Positions 1-15,200 of a stretch of DNA of 37,104 bases are shown in pieces (position 1 is the stretch's first letter; each line of letters starts with the position of its first letter). The DNA is from Priapulus caudatus (taxonomy: Eukaryota > Priapulida > Priapulimorpha > Priapulimorphida > Priapulidae): positions 25,688-62,791 of the forward strand of contig NW_014578160.1 of NCBI RefSeq assembly GCF_000485595.1, written 5' to 3'. Made by a program: the position numbers and the translations under genes. The notes below the pieces were generated by a model. It did no database searches. It saw only the letters and a program-made list of their open reading frames with translations, and was not told the origin of the DNA.

Positions 1-30
1 ATTATTTCGCTGGGTCTATGACATTCCCAG

Positions 31-2807
<2,777 letters not shown>

Positions 2808-3465
2808 TAAACTCGCCGCAACGAGCGTCGTGTGCGACCACTAGGTGGCTCTAGTATAGAGGTTTCATGCGAGTTCTCCGAAATAGGCGGCTATGCCCTA
2901 TATCTTGGTTACGCTAGTATAATCAACTTCAACTCACTAAAGGAAACACTATTATTGCGACTATAAAAATCTATAGAAAAGACAAATATTGGGATTCACG
3001 ATACGTCAAAGAAACTAGGGAAACCAGCTGTGTATTAAGATATTCATTTTATTGTGCCTCTACTGGAATCCATTACAGAAAATTACAATGCTGCTGTCGC
3101 TCTTATAAATCTAGTGATATCTTCGTATATGAAAAAATATATTCGCTGAACACTGACTGATACATGTGTACGTGAATAATTTACACTAAAAATAGTCTGC
3201 CTGCATACGCACATACTTCCGAAAGACTGTATATTTTAGCTACATTCAATAGCAATGGTGCATCTAAAAGTTTGACATCTATCTTTGCGTACAGAACATA
3301 CACTAGTTCAACACTCGTGCCCGTTATTTTCAAGCGGCGAGACACCAACATATTACAGAACAGATGATCTAACTTCATGAAAGGGTGAACTGGTAAAACA
3401 CGACGCTAACGCAAACAGCGCAACATTTTAACACGAAAAGTTATTCGCACACCGGCAACACATTA

Positions 3466-3471
3466 AATAAA
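3466..3471 (+). promoter_or_regulatory. Candidate poly(A) signal for galectin
   Basis: AATAAA lies about 660 nt after the galectin stop codon. Motif alone; other A/T-rich hexamers occur nearby, so the true 3' end is uncertain. Confidence 0.25.
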
Positions 3472-3734
3472 ACATTGCTACGGCTGACAGAAATAATATC
3501 AGAATATCTACAGTCTACACTACCTTACTTACAGTTCGCACACCTAAAGCAAACCATTTTCGATAAATTCTTGAGGGAGTTTCCAGGACTTAAAACGCCC
3601 AAGACCAAGAATAACAATTTTAGCCGAATACTATATTTGTGCCTCGTATCACCCAACCAGCGATTGGTGAACAAAATCTTTCATGAACCGAATATTATTG
3701 CGGCTCAGAAAATATAAATACGTTCTCAATTTCA

Positions 3735-3878
3735 AGGACGTTGTATGACCAAACGCAATGACAACCAATCTTTGAGTCCCTTCCAGGGTTACACCCTATT
3801 TTCCAGGACATTTCAGACTTGGAAAATAATCATTTTAATACTCCAAAATTTTCGAGGACCCGCTAGAACCCTGTTATT
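3735..3878. mobile_element. Terminal fragment of a hAT-like non-autonomous element
   Basis: On the minus strand the segment begins CAGGGTTCTAGCGGGTCCTC and continues with TTTTCCAAGTCTGAAATGTC, CTGGAAAATAGGGTG-like text. CAGGGTT ends followed by repeated 'CCTTGAAAA/CCTGGAAA' phrases resemble the ends of widespread animal hAT-type repeats. The opposite end is not identified, and the assignment rests on general resemblance. Confidence 0.3.
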
Positions 3879-5549
3879 GAACTACCTACAAACGCAGGTG
3901 GAACCCTGCCTCTTTTCGAATATGGTGCCTCTAACGTCACTAACGAAGAAAAGCGATGAAGACCGAAATGACGTGACAAACACTGTGGTTCCATTAGAGC
4001 GCCATGACGACGTTGATGATAAAAATGTAAAACTAATGTGCAAATACATATATGTAGCAAACATGTGTGACAAGTATTTACAAATGCGCACAAAAATAGT
4101 TGCTACTAGACATAATACTAGGCTAAAATAATATAGGTATAATATATAGGTATTTTATAGGGTATCCAACACCAACCCGTCAAGAAGAAACTAACGAGTG
4201 TTCGGCGTTTTTCAACCTGTCTAAACCACATTCCTGTTTTTACGATAAACATGCGCGACATCTACCTCTATAAATTTTAACAGGAATTTTAACTTAAAAT
4301 TAGGAATATAGACGAGTAGAAGTTAAACATGCAACTATAATAAAATGCAACGAAAGCCGCGTAGATGCTAAAACACTGCTCATGACACCAGAATAATAAC
4401 AACAGGGCCCTGACCACGGTGCGAATTGGATGTACCACAATTCATACCCATTTTCTTTAGACTAACTCATACAGACGCCATTAACTACAGGATGACAAGG
4501 CAGTGTAAGGAAACCACTTACTTATATTTTACTAATAAATTACTGGAAAAACCAAGTAGAACTACGGACTTTGGTTTTAATTTGGCGTTTTACACGGTAT
4601 TTTATTATTACACGGTCTATCTTTGGCTGGCTATATTAAGCTAATGCTTAATAATTTCTGCACAAGTCACATACATGGTGACGTGCTGAAAATGGTGAGC
4701 AAATGAATACTGAACGATTCATAAATAATTTTAAACGATTAATAGCTCTAAATTAAGATGCAATCGGCTAGAAAATGAACACTATATTGAGTAAACGCCA
4801 AAACTTTCTATCGCGTTTTTACACCAATCCTCAAATTAATATTTTTGTACCGTGAAGCTATTTAAACTCATTAAATTTCGATCATAAACCATTAAGCCCA
4901 AGTGGATGACTTTTTAGAAAAAACTAAAATAGAAATAATAAAATGTCTAATTACTTTATGAATCGGCCTTGAGAGGTACGTGACAACTGCAGCCACAGAA
5001 GGATGGGGAGCGTCTATGCAAACCCTGGATTAGAATTATGCCATCGAGTCCGCTTATAATTATAGGCATTTGTGTCAGTGATTAAGGAGTGGACCCGATT
5101 GCTTGGCGAATGGCGGTCGAAAGGGAATGGAACATTCATTCACACACGCAAGCCATTGCACCTCCTGCAAACGCAGTCACGTGGGTTCAATAACCAATCT
5201 ACAGACATTAAGGAATGGACAAATCCTTGTGACCCTCTCACCGCCAGATACATACTCTACCAGGTCCAAGACCAACTCTTCATACTGCTGTGTGATAATC
5301 GGCATAGCTATGAGGCTAATCTCTACTAATATCGTACATTTCCAGATTGCACATGGTGACAGACGTCAGTTAAAAACATGACAAAACACGCGGTCTCTAG
5401 GCCAACACACATTACAACGGGTTCCTACGACTACGGCTTGTAAAAAAATACGTCAGACACGTCGACGAAAATATTCTAAAAATATGTACTGCTATACGTA
5501 ATGAGTTCAGTACGTTTTTAACATCGATACAAAACGCATTTTACATGCA

Positions 5550-5555
5550 TTTATT
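5550..5555 (-). promoter_or_regulatory. Candidate poly(A) signal for LBR-like gene
   Basis: AATAAA on the minus strand (TTTATT on plus) lies about 555 nt beyond the LBR stop codon at 6110-6112. Motif alone. Confidence 0.25.
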
Positions 5556-6109
5556 TACACAATAAACAGAATTTACGAAAACAGTTTTTAAAAATGGGGC
5601 TTACGTGCAAAAAAGTAGTGCTGAGATATAAAACTTTAGTGTAATTTTACGTTTTCTTCTTCCTCGGTTCTTCTCGCAATCAGTACTCGTTGAACAATTA
5701 CGGAATTAGGAGGGTAATATTGTTGTTGTTTCACTTGTTGTCTATTTGGGCTGTAACAAGTCTGTCCATCTTTGGTACGACATATAAACAAATTAGCTAG
5801 TCACAGGCTGCTCGCTAAGGTATTTGGACAGCAGTTACCTCACGCAGTTGTAATACATAACGGTTGTAAGGTCCCGTGTGGCTCTCGATAATCGAACAGA
5901 CGTGTGCAAACAGCGATTGCGGGCCACGTGAAAGTCGGGAACTATTCTAACTCGTTAAAACGTGCTTCATAACTAAATAAAACGCGAGCGCGCGTTGGGA
6001 GCGTGTCGGGTGCACTAGTTCTCCCACACAAAGTCGGCTTTACCGTCCAGTGCGACAGTGATTGGCACTCAAGCAAGCGGGCACTTCAGACGTGCCGGAT
6101 GCAGCAGTC

Positions 6110-6270
6110 TCAAAACACGTACGGTACAATTCGGTACTTGACCTTCTCGCAGTAGCGGTCCCACGCGTCACCGTACTTCTGTCGGCACGCGTGCTCGTCC
6201 CGGATTGCGCGGTGCACGAGCAGCACGGCAAAGTAGATCGGGTAGAACCACGGCGGCAGGTGGCGGAATC
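6110..6270 (-). CDS. LBR: LBR terminal exon, copy 1 (intact)
   Basis: The exon is 161 nt, with an acacag acceptor and TGA at 6112-6110. It encodes [40 protein letters not shown] and [12 protein letters not shown], matching the ERG4/ERG24 family C-terminus (LLVHR, RDE, C-x-x-K-Y-G, W-x-x-Y-C, YRI-x-P). The copy 2 version has lost one A next to the stop and has other indels. Confidence 0.93.
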
Positions 6271-9200
6271 CTGTGTTCCAAAGGGAAAAACGCTTCGTTT
6301 AGGAAATCGCCATCGTGCGACGGACCTCACAGTGGCAACTCGTGGGAGATGGGAAACTGTTGAGACGTCGGTAAGTGCACAGCGGATACTGTATCTGGTA
6401 GCACCCACGTCAGACTTTTGAGACAATGTTACAACGACGATGCTTGTAAATATTTGTATTCCATCATTTCTAATGGAGAAGCGATTTCCACGAGGATCCT
6501 TTTTATGTACGAGTTAGCTGAAGATTTTTTTGGCAAGCTGTACAGGCACAATGCTGACAGAAGAAGCAGGATGGTTGAGTAGTACTCACCACAGGGCAGC
6601 GACCAGGCGACAGCCATCAGCAGATCTCCCAGGTAGTTAGGCTTCCTCACGAATCCCCACCAACCAGAGATGAGGAGTCGCTTGCCAGACGGTGTTGCGA
6701 TGCTTTTCAGATCTGTTGAAAGGTCGACAAATACGTATAAACACACATCTGCAAAAATTCCACCTGTAGCCTTGTAGATGGCACCACAGTGCCCATTTAG
6801 TTTTATCCAGGTATCTTCGAGTAGGTAACCAACCTGTCAAGCTTCCCCACCAGTTTTATATGATCTTGAAGTTAACGTAATCACAGAAACAAATAAAGGG
6901 TCAGACAAACGTGTTATAGGAACATATATGCGTACAAAATAAAACAATTACACACGTTAGTACAGGAAAAATAGCATGACTCTAATGGGAAAAAGAACTT
7001 ACGAGAAATACTGGGATGGTGAGGATTCTTCCGGAAGGTGTCCTTCTCCTTGTTTGCCAGTCGGAAAATCCAGAATCCAATCACTGAGTTTGCAAAAACA
7101 TACGGAACGGAAAATGTAACACCGCTAGTCAGAGCACCGGACCACATCAACTATTTATTGATTCACATGCTTACTACACAATACACATCCAGCATTCACG
7201 ACGTGTATTCTACATTTATATTACGTAAACATGTTTCTTATCAACACAGTGAAAATTGGCAGCAGGTGCACAAGGAAAACGCAGTCGATAACGATGCTGC
7301 AAGCTGGATTCGTGGTGCTCAGCATGTCACGTGGACTTACTGTTCAGCAGGAGAATAGCCACTAGAGCGTAGTTGTGCACGTGCACAGAGCTCCTGTGAT
7401 CGAGCAGGTAGCGTGCCTGCAGGGAGTAGACAAATGGCACCCAGACCAGGTCACCAAATGCCAGCATCCAACCGAATCCCTCCTGTGTGATGTCAAAGGT
7501 CGTGAGCACCGATTCCTGCAAGGCAACCATCACTAAGTTTTAGCATTCATCTACACTACACGATACACCATCAAGTTTTAGCACTCGCCTGTGACACTGT
7601 GACAGTACATAATGCCTATACATAGGCATTATATGTAGCCAACTCCACACACAGTGCAATTTGAACAAGGGCTTGCATCTATACACAATACAATCGTCAC
7701 AGCTTAAACACGTACACGAGTCTACATGCACTGCTATCATTGCTGGTTCAACACGTGATTGAGTCTACACACAATGCAAGCTATCTTAAGTTGCTAAATT
7801 TCTCTAGAATAAGATATAATTCTCCCAGATCAGCACAATACTAGGCAAGGAATTGAAAATGCAAAAAAATAAGGGTGCCCGGTGCAGTGTTTGCCAGTGA
7901 GCAGAAAAAGCTGTAGGCCTGCAGGGCCTATAGCTTCTAAGCTGCAGGCGCCCACCAGCAAAGCGTAGGCCCCGCAAATTTGGAGGGCAAATTACAGTAA
8001 TCGAGGAAACAGCATATCTAATGTCTTTCTTATTTTAATTAGTCATTCATCAAAATGCCCATAATCATAATCCCTGTTATTTCCTTCCTCTCGTCGATGA
8101 CATTTAGTGCTTCGTGCCGGGCTCAAATTAGGAAACCGCCACAATTCGTTTGTTATATTAGCTCCTTGGGTAACTACAACTTTCCCTTGACAGCAGAGAG
8201 CCACCGACTGGGTGAGCGTCGGTACAGCATCGGGACTTCTATGGGGTCTGGGGCCAGAAACAATTCTGTGAAACTTAATAAGCTCTGGAGATCAATCTAG
8301 AGCCATGTTCAAGGTACTCCAATAGCTTACAACTAGCAACCACTTTTCTGGTGAAAAAGCAACAAAATTAATGTAAAATTTACACTACTGTAAAAATTTT
8401 GATGGGCACTCGGGGAATTCCCTGTGTTGGAGTGTGTCCGAAGAAATGTAATTTTGTAGACATACAAGCTCTTACGTAGGGAAGCTTTGTATTTAGCTAC
8501 ACCCTGTATAAATGTATAATAGTTTTTTCCCAAGCGTTAAAAAACACATATGACACGGTAAGAACCCCGAGTGGAGTGCGACGATGGCCTGGTACACTGC
8601 TGTTTGCATGACTAGTAAGTAAATCCACGCCGTGCTTTGCGAGCTACAGTGACTTAATTATGACATGTGTGCTCTGGGTAAAACTTGAAGACGCAGATTT
8701 ATTCATCTATGTGTAGTGTATAATCTTCACCCATGCAGTATTAACTTATCTAAATCTTTCTTAATATTATCTTAAAACACGTTATACTGCAGTCGTTTGT
8801 GTCAAAATCCGACGGCAGTGATACTTGTATTGTCTCTACATCCAAACGTGAAATCGCGCGGGATGTGAATATACTCCACAACCTAGCGCACAGTCGAACA
8901 GTGAGGCCCCTAACCTGGCCAAACACAAGCTAAGGGTTCAACCGATACATGCCAAAAGTAAGCTCCCCACCCACTTCTCTATCGATTCTTTGAGGTATGC
9001 CAACGCTCGCTACTGATGCAGGAACCGTGTGCTAACCTGTGCGTCGCACATCCCACGCAGACGTCTTCTTGAATGCCAACTAAAGTTGATTGCAGTGGGC
9101 GAACGCATTGTTTACCATGTCGGCCCTATGTCACTGTTATAATCACCGGAATCTAGTTTCAAAAATACCCCTGGAGTTAATATGCATGACAGATTTCTAC

Positions 9201-12200
9201 AGGTAACAGTTTTTCTCAGTTTTCGAATTTTCGTGATCCCAAGTAAGCTGTACGGATCAGCGGCCTGTTGGCTCATCAAGAAGCTGTAGGCCCGCGCAAT
9301 CAGAAACGTCGGCGGCGGGCCCGACGGCCGACGTGCAATTTCGAAACACTGCCGGTGGCCTATACACACATCGTATAGCGGAGATCGGTACCGCACAGAA
9401 GTCGTGCTGACCATGACTGTAAATCACACGTCGGTATGCGCAGATGAGAAAGGCTTGAAAGCCCTCCTGTGAAAAGAAGATAAAACCAAAGTCGCACAAT
9501 GTAGCATCTCAGTGGCAACTGTCCGCGGCTACGCATCGTACTTTACCTGTCATGGAATAGAGCATCAAAAATACTGTAAAGAAACGTGGCCAGCCCGACC
9601 ACCATCCGTCAGAGGATCACAGATGGACTCGCCATTGTCCCTACACATCCCCTTTGCGACCATGCACATGTTTACTGCAACAATCCTTAACTAAACGTGA
9701 TTCGAGAGGGGAGAGCGAATAGCGGGAAATCTACAGTATCATCGCGATCAAGACTTGTCATTATTACATTACTCTTTGTCACGTTAAGGGCATTCCCACG
9801 TGACTCAGTAACACGACTGACGTGACTGTTTTTGTCATTTCTGAACATTCGCCTCAGCATCTTAGACAACGTTCAGTACTTCTTTCCTAAACGTGTGCGT
9901 CGTGATGCTGCGTGCACCGTGTGTATGTTGTGTGTGTGTGTGTGTGTGGTGTGTGTGCAGTATAATTGGCTTTCAACAGGAGAGCTCTAGTAAACTCACG
10001 CAACCAAGTGAGTCCAGGTGCTCAAGGCTCACCAAAAAAACTTATCAAGATGCAAGTCTGCGGCATGCGAGGGTTCAGCTCAGTGACCCGAGGACAGAAT
10101 CGTAAATATGTGCCCTGCCTGAAATGTGCACCCATCCCTGATTAGCCAGATGGACAACGGGACCATGTGTCTTTCAGAAGCCCTCAACTCCCAATAACAT
10201 CAATACCTTCAACACGCTCAGTACACATGGTCATAAACAGTGACTCCGAAAATTTCTGCTGCAAGACATGTTATCGAATCAATACACACGCGGTGGGCAA
10301 CACACGACTAAACCTGGATTCAATTTAATAATAACCCATTCTTAATCACTGTCCCTCTAACTTACCTGGATCACACTTAATAATACCCTTCTAAGAACAC
10401 TGTCACTTCTACAACATACCAATTGATTTACTGAGCGACTGATTTTACTCGACTTACTGGTATTTGGTGATCCATCATTTAACACTGTCTATTCTGTCTA
10501 TAGGCTTTTTAAGCTCAATTTATACACAAATTTTATTGCGGTTTGCAGAACATTAAAACTTTAAATGTACAAAGTCTTTCTTATACAGGCAGGCTTCTAA
10601 AAAAATTCAAGGACTTTTCAAACATCCGGCTAAAATCAACATTACTTAAAATTCAGGTACTTTTCAAGCGACTCCCCTCAAATCCAAGGACTTTCAAAGA
10701 CTGTGCGAACCATGTCATGTAACTTGCCCCTTGCGTTATACTGACAATAATAGGTCTGTTTTTGTTGGTAGTAAACGGCAAACAAACAACCACGCGCAGA
10801 GGAAGCTCCCTCTCACTAACCGATCACCGACATTGCTATAAATATCGCACTTTGCCAAGTGCATTTTTGGTATCGAGCATGAATAAGGCACCTACAATGT
10901 GCGTACAAAATCTGTCAGTTCTGACGGAGTTGGACGACATTATTGTCATAACACAGTCCCACCCATTCTCCAAAATCTCCAAATACAATTAAGATTGAAC
11001 CGAACACACCCCATTTCGCACACCTCTACTAGGTTCCTTACGCATGCCGTGTAGCAGCCGCCCCGTCCCTTCACCTACCAGCATTTCCGTAATGGGTTCA
11101 CGGCAATTGTTGGCGGCACGGCGAGCCCTTTCAGTAAACAGATGAACAGGACATCGACAGAGTGAGAAAGACCATTCGCAGTACAAGCCAGCTGCAATGT
11201 AGTTGCGGTAGAAACCGAAGCAGCAAGATCGATACTTAAGTACAATCTGTGCACAAGACGAGACCTGGCGAAGCTGACCACAAACGCAAGACAACTCAAA
11301 AGTGACACAGTTGCGTTAGATGTTAGACTCCAAATGTATCTATCGAAGTACTTGAAGCAACAAGGGTTGAAGGAGTTATATTCGTCAGATTCACATCGAA
11401 TAGTTGGTCCGGCAAGCGTAAGTAATTCTGAGTGGTTCCTGACACCCAAGTATTCTCGTTCATTTCACCCCTTTACCACATGAGTCAGCACTCAACTTTA
11501 GATTATATACTTGAGGACATACGTGCAGCAATGACTACCCTCGTGCCTTGATGGAAGCGGAATCCATAGATCATGTTGTTGTGATATACGACCACGAAGG
11601 TTTTTTACCTACGGCAAATTCTTCTGCTGGATCAGCCAACTTAAAAGAAAGAGAATTTATATGCATTGCACTTTTTAAACACTCACGTATGCACGCGCAC
11701 ATACACACACCATGCATGCACGCACAACACATCAGCATGCAATTTACCATTGAGACGGTAGCTGAGAACGATTGCCCGAGACGCAAAGGCTGTCCCTGTA
11801 CGTATGCGCCCATAGGTAACAATGCCAACAGCACCTGTGCAACGAACTCCAGCCCAATGTATCTGCAGTTGGCCTGCCCAGTTGAAATATGCATGCGACG
11901 CTGCACCGAGGTAGCTCAGGTCTCTTGAAGAATACGCCTTTCCCTGCAACAAAGTAATCATTACAGATTATTACAAACAAACTTAATTAAAAATATATAT
12001 AATTAAAATGTAACATTTCTATACTAGAATAAAATTATCCACTTTATGAGACCACTGATTCATCATCTCACAGAACGTAAAGCAAAACAAACTGGAAAGC
12101 AAATAATCACAAAGCATGTGATATTCTTGTGTTAATATATACAATTTAGTGATTTTCGTTATGCCAAAGTTTATTTCACACAAAATCAAATCAACTAGAT

Positions 12201-15200
12201 GACACATGTTTGCCTCAGCTGCGAAGCCCACATGCTACTTACATAATTACAAAAAAGGTGTTACCTTTTCAAGTTTTTTTTGCAGCGTTAAACAAGATGT
12301 CAACTTCATTTGCATGAAATGCACCGAGTGCCAGGTGTTTTGTAGCGAGTAGATACCTTTGTAACAGGTGAAAATAGAGAGGAATCATCACGGTGGCTGG
12401 CAGCATCAGCATCGTTGTCATGCTCGATAAGCACCAACCAAACTGCCCTTCTGCAATCCGTCCTCCTCACCTTCTCGCTGCGAGCATTTGCTTGATATCT
12501 GCGTCCATCGACTCTGGCGCTGGGTGCTCCCGAAACATCATAACATAAATAAATACATATTAGTAAGGAAGAACAAAAAATGAAAGTCGCATTGGTAACT
12601 GACAAACAGCTAACATCATTGCTCTTCCATCTCGAACCGAGAGCCTTGAACCTAAGAGGGCATATGAAGCCACGGGTCTTAAACCATGTAAGCTCCAAAT
12701 GCGGAAATTTCAACACGGTGGAATCCAGTACTAGTGCGTATTCAGAAATTGATGGGGGCGCAAGTGTAACCTTGGCTTTCCGCCAAGGCAGGCCCTGCTG
12801 TGCCGTAGACATGGCAGTGCTAGGGGGGTCTGGGCATGCCCCAGAAAATTTGAAAATATTTAAGTCCATTCTTTCCTGCAATCTGAGGCACTAACTGTGA
12901 CCATATTCTCATGTCTGATAACACATCTCACATAACCTAAAGCTCAACCCTACAACCCCTTGCCTGATTAGCAACAAACTAACGCCGACACCTTGCAGAC
13001 AGCGCCTGTTGACTAGGGCTATTCCATTATACCGTACAGACATGCCAGATACAAAATGCCTGAAAAAAAACAATGTGTCCCAAGCGAACAGATGAGAACA
13101 ATCAGTGCAAATTAAACCTAGACATCGTAAAAAAGAAGATTCCACAGAAATGAGGAACGGTTGGAGACCCTGATGAAAGCATACAGAAAACTGTCAGTAG
13201 CTTGTGATTCCCTGCCGCCATCTGAGATACGACACAGAGCAACATGTGCAAGCAAACTGATCGTGCTAGCCGGGCCAGGAATCAAGCAAAAATCCCCCTG
13301 CGTTCCCCGTGATACCCTTGTTGGTGCTGGCCAATGGCAGCCAGGCGAGCCGAAGTCCGCGTGGGAGTATCCGGCCCGAGTGACCTCACTTCAATGCCTT
13401 TCACCTCCTTACGATCTGTACGTCTTTGTCTCGCTCAGTGTGGTTATTCATTGCCGGCGTTGACGTATCGAATCGTGTGGTGCGTGATCGCGATGTGGAA
13501 CCGAGACCTGAGGTGTGATTTAACGGACATGCAAGCATTGTAGAAAGCTAGGGCCAGCAATTAAAAATATTTTGTTATTTGCCCTCGACCCGACCAGGCT
13601 GACAGTTCGGGTTAGGTAGGTAGCTTTTGTTTTTTTTAGTTGAATTTTTTTGGGTCTTTTACAAGATTCAGCATGGTGTCCTACATGCTCGGTGGTGCTT
13701 TGCTGCCGCAGATACCTTTTAATGTTGAATGTTTGTTTTTGCTTGTAACTAAATCAAAGCGTATAAAAAAGAGAGCGTAATACTGAACATGCTGAAACAC
13801 CATGTGGCAGTATCTAGTCAAATAATAAACTTCCCGGTTTTATTTTGACGATTTCTTTGCAGTATTATTGATTCAGCTGTCCTACCTGTTTTAAGTATAA
13901 AACAAACCGGAGATGTCCCTACGATTGCACCCTACGCCTGAGATAATAAGCGTGAAAATCTGGTATTTTCGTCGAAAACGCGACTCGAGATCAATTGTTT
14001 ACTGGGCGATGCTTCTTCGCTTTGAGAATAACTCCGGGAAAACCATCGCGTGTTTCCGCCAATGATTGACTAACTGAATGAATGACGTCCTGTGTATTGA
14101 TTGCCATAGTGTACGACCCCCACTGTGCCCACCTCCCACCGAATTTATTTTGAATGAGTCGTTTCTTGTGATTAATGATTGCTATTTGTTATGGTTGTGT
14201 TCGTTAATTTGTTATGGGTTGTATTAGGTTGTTTCTAGGTGGTGCTTGTCTTGGTGATTAATAGTTTGTGTTCTGCTGTTTCTGCTACTATGGCCTGGTT
14301 GAGTCGTCTATGTCTGTTCTACAGAGTGTTAGTATGTGTTTATAGTGGTACTGGTTGATGTTGTGAATACTTTTTGGAGGGTGTTTTGTGTTTTGGCGGC
14401 TTTGGTTTTTATGTGGTATTGGTTTTGGTGATGGCGGTATTGTTTTTTTTGGTATGGTGGTTTGTATAGTAATCTCTGTAGTACTGCGTGAGTCAGTGCT
14501 CCATGGCGCCTACACACGCGGGCGACCGAACGCAATACAGCTGCCACAATAGCGAGAGAAGTCACAAGTAAACACTGACTGAGTCGGTTTTCGGCGAAAA
14601 TACCAGATTTGACGCTCATTAATCTCAGACATAGGGAGCATCGTAGGAACCAGCCGTTTGTTTTATATTACAAGGTAAGACAGCTGAATCAATAAACGCA
14701 GAAGAATCGTCAAAATACATATGGGCAGTTCTTAATTTGACTAATACTGCAACAAATGGTTCCAACCATTTCACCGTTGTAACGCCTCTACCCTTCGTTT
14801 AATTACGCCTCTTAATAAAATGTAATTGGGCCCACAGATTTTATATAAATGTACAGAGATATCAAATTGTAAAAAAAATAGGAAAGGTCAGGATAACATT
14901 TTTGAGTCGGCCCCTTTTTGGCGTCGTCGAGTGAGGGCAAACAAACAATCATTTTTTATTATGGGCCTAGTCATGATACAGTAACATGACTACGTCACAC
15001 CTGTGACAGACTCACTCACTGAGCTCCAGAAAGACGTTTACTAAAATATAAGTCAGTTTACTTCAGTAATGTAAGTCTCATAGTCTAATCTCCAACACTT
15101 AGTTTAAGTTGTTTACTCAAGTTGAAAAACAGCTACAGCTGTTTTGTAGAGTTTATTATATATGCATTAAATGGATCTTAAGTATTTATTCTTTACTATT

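Larger units (their letters stand above)
2808..5549. other. Galectin 3' flank and intergenic DNA, no gene recognised
   Basis: This stretch separates the galectin stop codon from the presumed 3' end of the LBR-like gene. It is AT-rich. The longest open frames (for example 3745-4131) have no recognisable domain and are not conserved in frame in the second copy. It includes a candidate polyadenylation signal and a transposon-like remnant, listed separately. Confidence 0.6.

Noticed and set aside
12-30. GGGTCTATGACATTCCCAG resembling the TIR of the element at 33411
   Set aside because: Only partial match, no partner repeat; it is simply the 3' end of an intron before galectin exon A.
3745-4131. 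128-residue open frame between galectin and LBR
   Set aside because: No recognisable domain, not kept open in copy 2, and part of it overlaps a transposon-like remnant.
8055-8300. 81-residue open frame inside the hAT-like insertion as a transposase
   Set aside because: Far too short and no hAT dimerisation or zinc-finger motif.
9112-9499. Independent genes overlapping the right end of the hAT-like insertion and the next intron
   Set aside because: Frames cross the insertion boundary and vanish in copy 2.
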